From Pelosinus fermentans (GTDB lineage: Bacteria > Bacillota > Negativicutes > DSM-13327): a stretch of DNA of 41,127 nt. The notes beneath the pieces were generated by a model. That model was not told where the DNA came from and made no database searches. It saw only the letters and a program-made list of their open reading frames with translations. The DNA lies in contig DJJR01000077.1 in assembly GCA_002434245.1 (NCBI GenBank), positions 119,998-161,124 of the forward strand, in the 5' to 3' direction. Below, piece after piece: positions 33,241-41,127 of this stretch; position 1 is the stretch's first letter; every line of letters starts with the position of its first letter. The translations under genes and the position numbers were made by a program.

Positions 33241-34788
33241 TTATTTTAAACCCATCAATTCGTTATGAAAAATACGTGCATCCATTAGTCTCAGATTTGG
33301 CGAGATGATCGGCTTAAAATCCATTAATGCCAAAATATCTTTTTCCAAATCGACGCCAGGTGCAATTTCTGTTAACATCATGCCTTCATTCGTTAATTCA
33401 AAAACTGCCCGCTCCGTAATATACATAACCGTTTGCTTTGTTTCCTGAGCATATTTACCGCTAAATGTAATTTGTTCTACATGATCAATGAATTTCTTCG
33501 CTCTTCCCTCATTGACAATAGTTAATTTGCCATCCGTTACTGTGACTTTCAAGCCGCCAGCCATAAAAGTACCGCAAAAAATGACTTGCTTTGCATTTTG
33601 GGTGATGTTAATAAAACCACCACAACCAGCTACACGGCCTTTAAACTTACTTACATTAATATTACCATATTTATCCGTTTCCGCCAGTCCCAAATATGCT
33701 AAATCCAAACCGCCGCCATCATAAAAATCAAACTGATAAGGCTGATCTAAAATAGCCTCGGCATTGGTTGCTGCACCAAAACTTAATCCACCAGCAGGCA
33801 CGCCGCCAATTGGACCAGCTTCAACGGTTAAGGTCATTTTATTACCGATGCCTTCTTCATTGGCTACCAAAGCCACTCCTTCCGGCACCCCGATTCCAAG
33901 ATTTACTTTAGAATCAGCAATCAATTCCATTACCGCACGGCGGGCAATTACTTTGCGCTCATCAAGAGGCATTGGAGTGAGAGCTGATAAAGGCACTGCA
34001 ATTTCACCTGAATAAGCAGGATTATACTGTTCAGCAAAGGTTTGCATATGCTGTTTCATATCTTCCACTACTACAATATAATCTACAACAATACCTGGAA
34101 TTTTTACATTCATCGGAGATAAACTGCCATTAGCTACTAATCTCTCTACTTGTACAATAACAATACCGCCGGATGCTTTAGCAGCTTGGGCTAAAGACAA
34201 AATCTCCAAGGAAACAGCTTCATGCTCAATGGTAATATTGCCTCTTTCATCAGCGCTCGTACCTCTCAGCAAGGCTACATGAATCGGAAAAGGTTTATAC
34301 CATAACCATTCTTCGCCGCCCAGTTCGATGACTTCAACTAAATCTTCTTTGGTAACGTCATTAATTTTTCCGCCTTCTACTCTAGGATCGACAAAAGTGT
34401 GCAAACCAACTTTTGTCATTACCCCAGGTTTTCTGCCTGCAATATTGCGGGCAAGATGCGCAAGCGTACCTTGGGGAAAATTATAAGCTTCAATCTTATT
34501 CTCTACAGCCAGCTTACCTAACTTCGGAGCTAGGTTCCAATGACCGCCAACGGCTCTTTTTACCATACCTTCATTACCGAAATGGTTGAGACCAAGCTCC
34601 TTACCATCTCCCTGACCAGCACAGTAAAACAGAGTTAAATCACGAGGTCCAGCTTCTTCTAAAAAACGTTTCTCCATGGCAGCACTTAATGCTTCCGGAT
34701 GTCCATTGCCAACAAATCCACTAACACCAACTGTATCACCGCTTTTTACAAGCTTTGCAGCTTCTGATGCACTTATCACCTTGGCCAT
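33241..34788 (-). CDS. Type I acyl-CoA:acetate/3-keto-acid CoA-transferase (YdiF/Pct-like, fused subunits)
   Basis: A 515-residue single-chain CoA-transferase in which the alpha and beta halves are fused, as in E. coli YdiF and clostridial propionate CoA-transferase. The alpha half has [18 protein letters not shown]. The beta half has [17 protein letters not shown] and the catalytic Glu323 in [15 protein letters not shown], to which CoA is transiently bound. It activates a carboxylic acid with CoA from acetyl-CoA or butyryl-CoA. As the first gene behind the sigma-54 promoter of module B, it is a good candidate for activating the acid imported by the GntP-type permease. The exact acid is unknown. 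Confidence 0.93.
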   Translation of the reverse strand: MAKVISASEAAKLVKSGDTVGVSGFVGNGHPEALSAAMEKRFLEEAGPRDLTLFYCAGQGDGKELGLNHFGNEGMVKRAVGGHWNLAPKLGKLAVENKIEAYNFPQGTLAHLARNIAGRKPGVMTKVGLHTFVDPRVEGGKINDVTKEDLVEVIELGGEEWLWYKPFPIHVALLRGTSADERGNITIEHEAVSLEILSLAQAAKASGGIVIVQVERLVANGSLSPMNVKIPGIVVDYIVVVEDMKQHMQTFAEQYNPAYSGEIAVPLSALTPMPLDERKVIARRAVMELIADSKVNLGIGVPEGVALVANEEGIGNKMTLTVEAGPIGGVPAGGLSFGAATNAEAILDQPYQFDFYDGGGLDLAYLGLAETDKYGNINVSKFKGRVAGCGGFINITQNAKQVIFCGTFMAGGLKVTVTDGKLTIVNEGRAKKFIDHVEQITFSGKYAQETKQTVMYITERAVFELTNEGMMLTEIAPGVDLEKDILALMDFKPIISPNLRLMDARIFHNELMGLK

Positions 34789-34831
34789 TATTATCGACTC
34801 TCCTTACCAAGCTATCTTTAGCTAATACTTA

Positions 34832-34847
34832 TGCAATTATTATGCCA
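34832..34847 (-). promoter_or_regulatory. Sigma-54 (-24/-12) promoter of module B
   Basis: On the minus strand TGGCATAATAATTGCA has the TGGCA and TTGCA boxes at exact sigma-54 spacing, 44 bases before the CoA-transferase start. It closely resembles the permease promoter at 22628-22643. The remaining upstream bases to 35045 contain no gene. Confidence 0.85.
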
Positions 34848-34954
34848 ATCTTCAGAGCAAAAAAAACGGTGACTGCAGTATTCTTCTTAAAACCTCCTAC
34901 TTATAGCACCTTTTTGCATTTTTCCTGCTAATTCTTAATATTTCTACTATTGCA

Positions 34955-35042
34955 ATAGACAGTTCATAAGGAAGAGTCCGTCCATATATGTATACATAGT
35001 TGTCTAAAATTATGTACATATTTTTTTCATATGTCTATAGAT
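34955..35042. promoter_or_regulatory. Candidate enhancer region for the module B sigma-54 promoter
   Basis: This AT-rich stretch, about 110-190 bases upstream of the promoter, contains ATAGACAGT (complement of ACTGTCTAT), the palindromes TATGTATACATA (34987-34998) and TATGTACATA (about 35011-35020), and ATGTCTATAG. ACTGTCTAT and TGTACATA also occur upstream of the permease promoter at 22551-22566. Binding by the window's sigma-54 activator is inferred. Confidence 0.4.
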
Positions 35043-35045
35043 AGC

Positions 35046-35082
35046 GTTAAACATCCTCCTATCAATTAGGAGGATGTTTAAC
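35046..35082. terminator. Terminator of the amino-sugar operon
   Basis: GTTAAACATCCTCCTA (35046-35061) pairs perfectly with 35067-35082 around a 5-nt loop, just after the PTS EIIA stop. T-tracts are weak, so it may act mainly as a barrier between the two operons. Confidence 0.7.
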
Positions 35083-35103
35083 TCATATCTATCTTATTAT
35101 TTC

Positions 35104-35583
35104 TTACTTTCTTACTTCTATCCCCAAAATTGTTCCATCGCTGCTATTAAATCTTTTTTCCACACGGTTCACGCTCTTTTCCATATTGGTGAGTACAATG
35201 GGCGTCATTATCGATTTACCTTGCTGAATTATGTAGTCCTTATCAAAGGTAATTAGCGCATCACCTTGTTTTACTATATCTCCCGTATTTACATGAGGAG
35301 TAAATCCCTGCCCGTCTAACATTACGGTATCAATGCCGATATGAATTAATATCTCGACTCCTTGGGCTTCTATAGCGACTGCATGCAGGGTTTTGGCTAC
35401 CAGAATGACTGTACCGTCACAAGGTGCCGTAATCACATTTTCATCAGGCTCAATCCCCAATCCATCTCCTAACATCTTCTTAGAAAAAACAACATCAGGA
35501 ACATCGGTTATATCCACAACCTTTCCCTTAACAGGCGCAAAGAGAATTAACTGTTCTTTATTTCTCTGAAATAACTGAAACAT
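35104..35583 (-). CDS. PTS glucose/N-acetylglucosamine-type EIIA protein
   Basis: A 159-residue free-standing EIIA of the Crr type. The phospho-acceptor histidine is in VEILIHIGIDTVMLDGQGF, the second active-site histidine in TLHAVAIEAQG, and the fold-defining APVKGKVVDITDVPD and GDGLGIEP segments are present. It passes phosphate from HPr to the EIIB domain of the PTS protein at 38524-39957, which lacks its own EIIA. It is the last gene of the operon, 16 bases after nagB. Confidence 0.93.
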   Translation of the reverse strand: MFQLFQRNKEQLILFAPVKGKVVDITDVPDVVFSKKMLGDGLGIEPDENVITAPCDGTVILVAKTLHAVAIEAQGVEILIHIGIDTVMLDGQGFTPHVNTGDIVKQGDALITFDKDYIIQQGKSIMTPIVLTNMEKSVNRVEKRFNSSDGTILGIEVRK

Positions 35584-35599
35584 GCTTCTACCTTCCTAT

Positions 35600-36352
35600 T
35601 TATATTCTATGATTCTGATATTTATGCTTTACTAAGTGAGCCGCACTTTCTTCTGCAATTACAGTAACGTCTTGATGAAGCTGCAAAATCGAAGCTGGTA
35701 TTTCAGGAGTGATTCCTCCAAACAGCGCATGATAAAGCACTTCTGCTTTATTTTCACCATTAGCTAAGAGTACAAGCTTTTTCGCGTGCATAATCGTCTT
35801 AATCCCCATACTAATGGCAAAGCGAGGTACCTCTTCAATCGTTGCAAAAAACCGGGCATTGGCCTCAATTGTCTCATCATCTAATTTCACCCTATGGGTA
35901 GTAGCCTCAAACTTAATATCCGGTTCATTAAAACCAATATGTCCATTATTGCCGATTCCCAATATCTGCAGATCAATACCTCCCATGTTCAAGATACTTC
36001 TATCATAGTTCCTGCATTCTTCTTCTACATCTTGTGCCATACCATCGGGAATATAGATATTTTGCTTTTTAATATTAATGTGATTAAAGAAATGATGAAA
36101 CATATAGTAATAATAGCTTTGCTCATCTTCTTTTGGTAATCCTAAATATTCATCTAAGTTAAAGGTTATCACCTCAGAAAAATCCAGACCGACTTCCTTG
36201 TGCACTTTAATTAATTCTTTATACATTAAAAGGGGAGTGCTGCCCGTGGCCATTCCTAATACACTATTGGGCTTTAAATACATTTGTCCAGCCACAATCC
36301 TTGCCGCTCGCGCACTCATATCTTCATAATCTTTAGCAATTACGATACGCAC
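35600..36352 (-). CDS. nagB: Glucosamine-6-phosphate deaminase
   Basis: A 250-residue NagB that converts glucosamine-6-phosphate to fructose-6-phosphate and ammonia. LGMATGSTPLLMYKEL binds phosphate, NLDEYLGL carries the catalytic Asp, and GIGNNGHIGFNEP is the signature loop. It has the short Gram-positive length, without the allosteric C-terminal extension of the E. coli enzyme (266). It begins four bases after nagA, so the two are translationally coupled. Confidence 0.96.
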   Translation of the reverse strand: MRIVIAKDYEDMSARAARIVAGQMYLKPNSVLGMATGSTPLLMYKELIKVHKEVGLDFSEVITFNLDEYLGLPKEDEQSYYYYMFHHFFNHINIKKQNIYIPDGMAQDVEEECRNYDRSILNMGGIDLQILGIGNNGHIGFNEPDIKFEATTHRVKLDDETIEANARFFATIEEVPRFAISMGIKTIMHAKKLVLLANGENKAEVLYHALFGGITPEIPASILQLHQDVTVIAEESAAHLVKHKYQNHRI

Positions 36353-36356
36353 TGGT

Positions 36357-37496
36357 TTACCTCCTGAATAATAAGTTTCCTTTTACAAAGGCAGCGGAAA
36401 TCTCCAGATCATCATGAAATAAGATCAGATCAGCATGCTTGCCAACTTCTAAGCTCCCCTTATCCTGGTCTACCTTGATTTGCCTGGCAGGATTCAGGGT
36501 GACCAGTTGAATTGCCTCTGCTAGGCCCAACCCTGTATTCTCCATGAAGTTACGCACTGCCTTATTCAGAGTCAATATACTGCCTGCAATCACTCCATCA
36601 GTCAATCGGGCTTCCCCATTTTTCACAATTACATTCTGTCCGCCTAAATCATATTCTCCATCACCTAAGAGGCTGGCCCGCATCCCGTCAGTAATCAGAA
36701 TCAATTTCCTCAAACCTTTTACGTTTAGCAGTATCCGCTGCATCGCGGGGTGGACATGCAAATTGTCAGCAATCAATTCACAAGTAATATCACTATCCAT
36801 GGCTGCTCCAATGGCACCAGGAAAACGATGATGTAAGGGCGGCAATGCATTAAAGGTATGCGTCATATGAGTAACCCCCGCACCAATCGCCTCCATCCCT
36901 TGTTCGTAGGTAGCACTGCTATGTCCAATGGATACTACAATCCCTTTCTGCACACAAGCTTGAATAAAGTCCTTGCTATCTGCAATTTCAGGAGCAATGG
37001 TGATCATCTTAATGCAATCCAGATAGGCTTCAATCTTCTTCAAGTCAGGTGCAATGATATATTGCTTATCCTGGGCTCCCTTATACTTCTCATGAATGAA
37101 AGGTCCTTCCATATGGCAGCCAAGCACCTGGGCACCGCTGCTCTTTTTCATAGCCTGCCGAATATGCTCGATGGACTGTCCAAGCCTCTCCATGGACATG
37201 GTCATGGTTGTTGGCATAAAAGAAGTGACACCTGTTTGTAAAAGACCTTCACTAATGACAGCTAACGCTCTTTTATCCTCATCCATCGTATCAAACCCAT
37301 TGCAGCCATGTACATGAATATCAATGAATCCGGGAGATACGTATTGCCCCTGCCCATCGAACTCCTCAGAGATCGTAAACTTGCCTAACTGGGTTTCTGC
37401 TACAATGCCTCTAATTCGATCTTCAAAAAGAACTGCATGGTTAAATAGGATTCCCTGCAATGTAACAATTCTTGAATTCACAATTGCTTTCATCAC
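36357..37496 (-). CDS. nagA: N-acetylglucosamine-6-phosphate deacetylase
   Basis: A 379-residue amidohydrolase. The first metal motif is GFIDIHVHGCNGFDTMD. The catalytic region has HMEGPFIHEKYKGAQ, then IGHSSATYEQGMEAI, THTFNALPPLHHRFPG and LITDGMRAS, where the last Asp is catalytic. It removes the acetyl group before NagB acts. Its ATG overlaps the murQ stop by four bases. Confidence 0.95.
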   Translation of the reverse strand: MMKAIVNSRIVTLQGILFNHAVLFEDRIRGIVAETQLGKFTISEEFDGQGQYVSPGFIDIHVHGCNGFDTMDEDKRALAVISEGLLQTGVTSFMPTTMTMSMERLGQSIEHIRQAMKKSSGAQVLGCHMEGPFIHEKYKGAQDKQYIIAPDLKKIEAYLDCIKMITIAPEIADSKDFIQACVQKGIVVSIGHSSATYEQGMEAIGAGVTHMTHTFNALPPLHHRFPGAIGAAMDSDITCELIADNLHVHPAMQRILLNVKGLRKLILITDGMRASLLGDGEYDLGGQNVIVKNGEARLTDGVIAGSILTLNKAVRNFMENTGLGLAEAIQLVTLNPARQIKVDQDKGSLEVGKHADLILFHDDLEISAAFVKGNLLFRR

Positions 37497-38371
37497 GCTT
37501 CATCCTTTATTGCTTTTTTCAAATATCCATTATGTTTCTTAAGGAGTGCGTCAGCGATTGTAGCATTGATGTTCAATTTCAGCATGAGAATGGCAATTTT
37601 CACATTACCTTTCGCCTTTGTTAAGGCCTGCTGGGCAAAGGCTTCTCCTTTTCCGGTAGCAAGAGTGATGATATCCAGGACTCGCTGTTTTAACTTACGA
37701 TTAATCGGCCTTACATCTACCATTAAATTATGATAGGTTTTTCCTAGCTTTATCATAGCGCAAGAGGACAACATATTGAGTACCATCTTCTGTGCCGTAC
37801 CCGCCTTTAAACGGGTAGAGCCCATGATGACTTCCGGCCCCACATCCATTACCACACACACATCAGAGATATGTTCCAGCTTTCCAGATAAGGAACAGCA
37901 GATTCCAATTGTCTTATTTCCCATGTCTTTCGCATAAGAAACCGCCGATATTACATAAGGCGTATTGCCACTGGCGCTAATCCCTACTAATACATCATGA
38001 CCTCCAAAACATTTTGCCTTAAGATCTTTGATTGCCAAATCTTCGTCATCTTCTGTATCTTCCCGCCAGCCAGAGAGGGCTTCTTCTCCTCCTGAAATCA
38101 GTCCAATCACTGTATTATCATCTGTACCAAAGGTTGGCGGACATTCGGTTGCATCCAGCAGTCCCAGCTTTCCCCCCGAGCCACTGCCAATATAAAACAG
38201 CCGTCCGCCCTTTACCATCTGTTCCACGATGATATCGATGGCTGAACTAATTACCCCAGTGCATTTTCCCACGGCAGCAGCTACCTTCTCATCTTCCCGA
38301 TTAAACATAGTTACCATTTCAATGGTAGAAACCTCATCAATCTCTATGGTATCTTGATTCCATTGCTCCAT
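37493..38371 (-). CDS. murQ: N-acetylmuramic acid 6-phosphate etherase
   Basis: A 292-residue SIS-domain protein (family about 300). GGRLFYIGSGSGGKLGLLDA and TECPPTFG form the sugar-phosphate and catalytic Glu region, and GISASGNTPYVISAV is the second SIS loop. LKAGTAQKMVLNMLSS and the C-terminal small helical domain are as in MurQ. It cleaves the lactyl ether of MurNAc-6-phosphate to give GlcNAc-6-phosphate for NagA. The glycine-rich loop reads GSGSGGK, where GAGTSGR is more usual, a mild variation. The start has AGGAGG upstream. Confidence 0.93.
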   Translation of the reverse strand: MEQWNQDTIEIDEVSTIEMVTMFNREDEKVAAAVGKCTGVISSAIDIIVEQMVKGGRLFYIGSGSGGKLGLLDATECPPTFGTDDNTVIGLISGGEEALSGWREDTEDDEDLAIKDLKAKCFGGHDVLVGISASGNTPYVISAVSYAKDMGNKTIGICCSLSGKLEHISDVCVVMDVGPEVIMGSTRLKAGTAQKMVLNMLSSCAMIKLGKTYHNLMVDVRPINRKLKQRVLDIITLATGKGEAFAQQALTKAKGNVKIAILMLKLNINATIADALLKKHNGYLKKAIKDEA

Positions 38372-38462
38372 ATGGTCCTCCTGAAAAGAGATTTGATTTC
38401 AAAGGAAGTAACACTCCAATGAATCTGACCCTAATTATTTCCTGGACTTTCCATTGAAAAAA

Positions 38463-38510
38463 GGAATTGAATCTGAAGATATGCACGCATCAACTCCAAC
38501 CTTCAATTCC
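38463..38510 (-). terminator. Partial terminator between the PTS gene and murQ
   Basis: On the minus strand GGAATTGAA (38502-38510) and TTCAATTCC (38463-38471) form a 9-bp stem with a long loop, followed by TTTTTT. It lies inside the operon and would reduce read-through into murQ-nagA-nagB. Confidence 0.65.
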
Positions 38511-38523
38511 ATATATCTCTTTT

Positions 38524-39957
38524 TTAAAAATTAGTTGTTGAAGTATTATGTATATCTTTTGTAACGTGATTTCGTCTTTCTATCAATAGCTTTTTCATTT
38601 CATCAGCAATCATTTCTGCCTTTGTACCTACAATGATTTGAACACTGTTGCCACTCTTAATCACACCCGCTGCTCCTAATGCTTTCAACTCACTTTCATC
38701 TAACAGAGCCGCATTTTTCAAAGTTAAGCGCAGGCGAGTAATGCAGGAATCAACAACCTCGATATTGTCTGCTCCTCCCAGCTTCTCTATGAGATTCATG
38801 GAGAAAGCGCTGCTATCAACATTGTCTAACTTCGTATTCTCTGCTTCATCATCAAAACGACCAGGCGTAGGGATGTTAAATTGTTTGATAGCCCATACAA
38901 ATACCACATAATATAAAGCAGCAAACCCCAGACCAAGGGGAATCAGCATAGCAGGTTTTGTTGCCAACCCCCAATTCAGCAGTAAATCAATCAAGCCGGC
39001 AGAAAAACCAAACCCATGTAAAATCCCCATAGAACTTACTAACGCCATCGCCAAACCAGTCATAATGGCATGTAAGACGTACAGCATCGGAGCTAAAAAC
39101 ATAAACATGAATTCAATAGGCTCCGTTATACCAGTCAAGAACGCTGTAAATCCTACTGATAATAGAGCACCGCCGATTTTACTGCGATTCTCAGGCTTTG
39201 CACATGTATAAATCGCCAATGCCGCCGCTGGCAGAGCAAACATAAAAATTAGGTAGAAACCTGCCATAAAGCCGCCTGCTGTAGGATCTCCGGCAAAGAA
39301 GCGATTTAAATCGCCCGTTACCACCTTGCCCGTAGCATCTGTGTAATTCCCAAAAACAAACCAAACAAAACTATTCAAAATGTGGTGAAGTCCAAAAGGA
39401 ATGAGCAGACGATTAAAGATCCCATAAACAAATAATCCTAAGGAGCCTGCACCAATAATCCATTCACCCATACTATGGATGACACTTTGAATGGGTGCCC
39501 AAAGCACGCCAAAGATTCCTGCCATAACAATTGCTGCAGCTGCTGTCACGATGGGAACAAAACGTCTCCCTGCAAAAAAGCCTAAGAAATCAGGAAGCTT
39601 AATATTATAAAATCGATTATACAAATACCCCGCTACCAAACCGCTTAGAATACCTCCAAGCACACTCATATTCAAATCAGGATTAATGGTTTTAAGACCA
39701 TTGGTGAGTACCAGATAACCGATGGCACCTGATAAACCGGATGCACCTCCATTATCATGAGACAGACCAATGGCAATACCCATAGCAAACAATAATGCCA
39801 AATTGTCAAAAATAGCCCCTCCTGCTTTCATAACAAAAGGAATGTCAAGAACATCCGGAGCACCAAAACGCAGCAGCAAAGCCGCGGCCGGCAGTACTGC
39901 CACTGGCAGCATAAGCGCTTTACCAATCTTTTGCAGTTTCCCAAACCAATTTCCCAC
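38524..39957 (-). CDS. nagE: PTS EIICB transporter, N-acetylglucosamine (NagE-like) type
   Basis: A 477-residue fusion of an EIIC membrane domain (about residues 1-370, some ten hydrophobic segments) and an EIIB domain. EIIC begins MGNWFGKLQKIGKALMLPVA and contains GLSHDNGGASGLSGAIGYLV, GLHHILNSFVWFVFG and the conserved FLTGITEPIEFMFMF loop. EIIB has the phospho-cysteine in VVDSCITRLRLTL and ends with a GNSVQIIVGTKAE strand. There is no EIIA domain; the last gene of the operon supplies it. GlcNAc is the likely substrate, but the murQ neighbour leaves MurNAc uptake possible. Confidence 0.92.
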   Translation of the reverse strand: MGNWFGKLQKIGKALMLPVAVLPAAALLLRFGAPDVLDIPFVMKAGGAIFDNLALLFAMGIAIGLSHDNGGASGLSGAIGYLVLTNGLKTINPDLNMSVLGGILSGLVAGYLYNRFYNIKLPDFLGFFAGRRFVPIVTAAAAIVMAGIFGVLWAPIQSVIHSMGEWIIGAGSLGLFVYGIFNRLLIPFGLHHILNSFVWFVFGNYTDATGKVVTGDLNRFFAGDPTAGGFMAGFYLIFMFALPAAALAIYTCAKPENRSKIGGALLSVGFTAFLTGITEPIEFMFMFLAPMLYVLHAIMTGLAMALVSSMGILHGFGFSAGLIDLLLNWGLATKPAMLIPLGLGFAALYYVVFVWAIKQFNIPTPGRFDDEAENTKLDNVDSSAFSMNLIEKLGGADNIEVVDSCITRLRLTLKNAALLDESELKALGAAGVIKSGNSVQIIVGTKAEMIADEMKKLLIERRNHVTKDIHNTSTTNF

Positions 39958-40057
39958 AACTATGAACCCCCTATTCTTTATTTATACATTACAAACTACA
40001 AAATGACCTGGCAAAAAGAAAACTTGATAATACTTTCTAAAGATAAAGAAGACTTGA

Positions 40058-40083
40058 TTCGATGGAGTTTTAACTCCATTGAA
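40058..40083. promoter_or_regulatory. Palindrome upstream of the PTS operon
   Basis: TTCGATGGAGTT-TT-AACTCCATTGAA, 12-bp arms with one mismatch, lies about 100 bases upstream of the PTS gene and about 90 bases beyond the GntR stop. It may be an operator or the terminator of the GntR gene; no T-run is seen. Confidence 0.4.
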
Positions 40084-40170
40084 TGCTAGTCATCGAATAA
40101 AAGAATGCCGATTTAGTGCTAATCATATGTCACTTTGCAATTTGCCCTATATACACATAGCAAGTACCGA

Positions 40171-40902
40171 TTATCGCTTTAATGTTATTTCAAATTTATA
40201 ACGGTCACTGCGATAAATGGACTTTGTTACCTCAAAGGGAATATTCTTTTTTGTATAAGTTAATCGTGAAAACATAAGTGCTAAGGTCTTTTGCTTTACC
40301 TGCAGCATTTGACTCTCATAATCATTTACTAATACAGGCTCGATGGTCTGATTTGCATATTCAATCTGCAAACCAAACTGCTTTTCTAAAATGGTATACA
40401 AGGAATTATTCTCTAAGGCCTCAGCCGTTAATCCCTCGCAAAGTGCTGTTGGTAAATAAGCCGTCTCAATGGCATAAGGCTCATCATTCACAGAGCGCAA
40501 TCGAGTAATTTCAAATACCTCATCCTGCTCTTTCAACTGCAGATCATGCTGCAATTTTTTTGTTGCAGATTTTCTTTGAAAAGAAATTATTTTCGTATGA
40601 ATACTCATACCGCGCCGCTGCATATCCTCTGTAAATCCCAGCAAATTATGCAGGGGATGTTTTTCTTTGTTTTTGACAACAAAGGTTCCTTTCCCCCGTT
40701 CTCGATATAGCAATCCTTCATTTACTAAGCTTGCAATAGCTTTATTCGCAGTCATTCGGCTAATTCCGTGATATTCACACAGCTCTCTTTCTGTTGGCAC
40801 GACTTCATCTGCAGCTAGTTCTTCATTTTCGATCATTTCGGAAATAATATTTTTCAACTGATAGTACAAAGGAATCGGCGAATCCTTATCAACTCTTTTC
40901 AT
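40171..40902 (-). CDS. nagR: GntR/HutC-family repressor with UTRA domain (NagR/YvoA-like)
   Basis: A 243-residue regulator. The N-terminal winged helix-turn-helix starts KDSPIPLYYQLKNIISEMIE and includes VVPTERELCEYHGISRMTAN and the wing YRERGKGTFV. The C-terminal UTRA effector domain has LLGFTEDMQRRGM, VFEITRLRSVNDEPYAIETA and YLPTALCEGL. The family senses amino-sugar phosphates (GlcNAc-6-P or GlcN-6-P) and represses nag genes. The ATG at 40902 has AAAGGTGG upstream, unlike the ATG at 40923. It precedes the PTS-murQ-nagAB operon in the same direction. Confidence 0.93.
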   Translation of the reverse strand: MKRVDKDSPIPLYYQLKNIISEMIENEELAADEVVPTERELCEYHGISRMTANKAIASLVNEGLLYRERGKGTFVVKNKEKHPLHNLLGFTEDMQRRGMSIHTKIISFQRKSATKKLQHDLQLKEQDEVFEITRLRSVNDEPYAIETAYLPTALCEGLTAEALENNSLYTILEKQFGLQIEYANQTIEPVLVNDYESQMLQVKQKTLALMFSRLTYTKKNIPFEVTKSIYRSDRYKFEITLKR

Positions 40903-40935
40903 GATTACCACCTTTACATTCATTATAAATTTGAA

Positions 40936-40953
40936 ATGTCATCATGTTGACAT
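40936..40953. promoter_or_regulatory. Putative operator in the nagR leader
   Basis: ATGTCA-TCATGT-TGACAT has perfect 6-bp arms and lies just downstream of the nagR promoter, a usual place for autorepression. A second palindrome, TGTATATACA, follows close by. Confidence 0.45.
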
Positions 40954-40976
40954 GTTGTATATACATTTACAATTGT

Positions 40977-41004
40977 ATTATAACACTTCTATTATCTTTT
41001 TCAA
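40977..41004 (-). promoter_or_regulatory. nagR promoter
   Basis: TTGAAA (40999-41004), 16-base spacer, TATAAT (40977-40982) on the minus strand, about 75 bases before the ATG. Confidence 0.65.
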
Positions 41005-41038
41005 GATTATTCTGAAATTTAAATGAGTACGATTTTTT

Positions 41039-41110
41039 AACCGCAGAGGCGCAGAGAACACAGAGATAGGATTTAAAGTATCTCTCTGCGTACTCTGCGC
41101 CTCTGCGGTT
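41039..41110. repeat. Dispersed palindromic repeat, copy 7
   Basis: AACCGCAGAGGCGCAGAGAA with CACAGAGATA pairs with TATCTCTCTGCGTACTCTGC followed by GCCTCTGCGGTT. Arms of about 30 bp with few mismatches enclose a short loop. One of the two cleanest copies in the window. Confidence 0.9.
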
Positions 41111-41127
41111 ACTTTTTAGCCCCCTAG

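Noticed and set aside
81..41110. Regularly repeated palindromes as a CRISPR array
   Set aside because: Copies are kilobases apart, with variable loops and no spacers or cas genes.

Overview
The window looks like a chromosome segment of an anaerobic, diderm, low-GC Firmicute of the Negativicutes, most likely Sporomusaceae (Pelosinus/Sporomusa type). That placement is inference. It rests on Firmicutes-style control (an ilv T-box, strong AGGAGG ribosome binding sites, TTG starts) together with a remnant of the lipid A gene lpxA, and on strict-anaerobe CoA-ester metabolism with ferredoxin-fused electron transfer flavoproteins. Most real genes are on the minus strand.

Layout. 1-5.7 kb: a PLP trans-sulfuration enzyme, two divergent small membrane proteins, a nitroreductase-like protein, then a stretch of decayed genes (YoaP-type acetyltransferase, lpxA, an OmpR-type regulator and an unidentified frame), ending with a MarR regulator. 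5.7-10.1 kb: module A on the minus strand (acyl-CoA dehydrogenase, etfB, ferredoxin-etfA, enoyl-CoA hydratase) with large palindromes upstream that share an 11-nt core with the MarR promoter. 10.2-12 kb: a radical SAM protein, an unannotated 43-residue ORF and a TetR regulator, with matching TetR-type operators. 12.3-15.6 kb: a DUF441 membrane protein, and ilvBN behind a T-box. 15.7-19.7 kb: a DUF885 metallohydrolase-like protein, an ABC-F ATPase and a small protein of unknown function. 20-24.7 kb: a CBS-PAS-PAS sigma-54 activator, divergent from a GntP-type permease and a MaoC hydratase gene that have a good sigma-54 promoter. 24.8-26.5 kb: a chemoreceptor. 26.7-34.8 kb: module B (CoA-transferase, thiolase, acyl-CoA dehydrogenase, etfB, ferredoxin-etfA, 3-hydroxybutyryl-CoA dehydrogenase, enoyl-CoA hydratase), also headed by a sigma-54 promoter. 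35-41 kb: an amino-sugar recycling locus (PTS EIICB, murQ, nagA, nagB, PTS EIIA) and its GntR/UTRA repressor.

How the genes fit together. The permease, MaoC hydratase and module B form a plausible complete route for taking up a short hydroxy- or enoyl-acid such as 3-hydroxybutyrate or crotonate: activation by CoA transfer, interconversion of the R and S hydroxyacyl-CoA forms through crotonyl-CoA, then either thiolysis to acetyl-CoA or reduction to butyryl-CoA with possible electron bifurcation. The adjacent sigma-54 activator is the obvious candidate regulator of both promoters. Module A is a shorter paralogous copy of the acd-etfBA-crt part, apparently under MarR control.

The segment is also sprinkled with at least seven copies of a palindromic GAACCGCAGAGGCGCAGAG repeat family, one of them inside the module B operon, and with two copies of a second repeat (GGATTGC...GCAATGACAG). 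No tRNA, rRNA, CRISPR array, intact transposase or prophage gene was seen.
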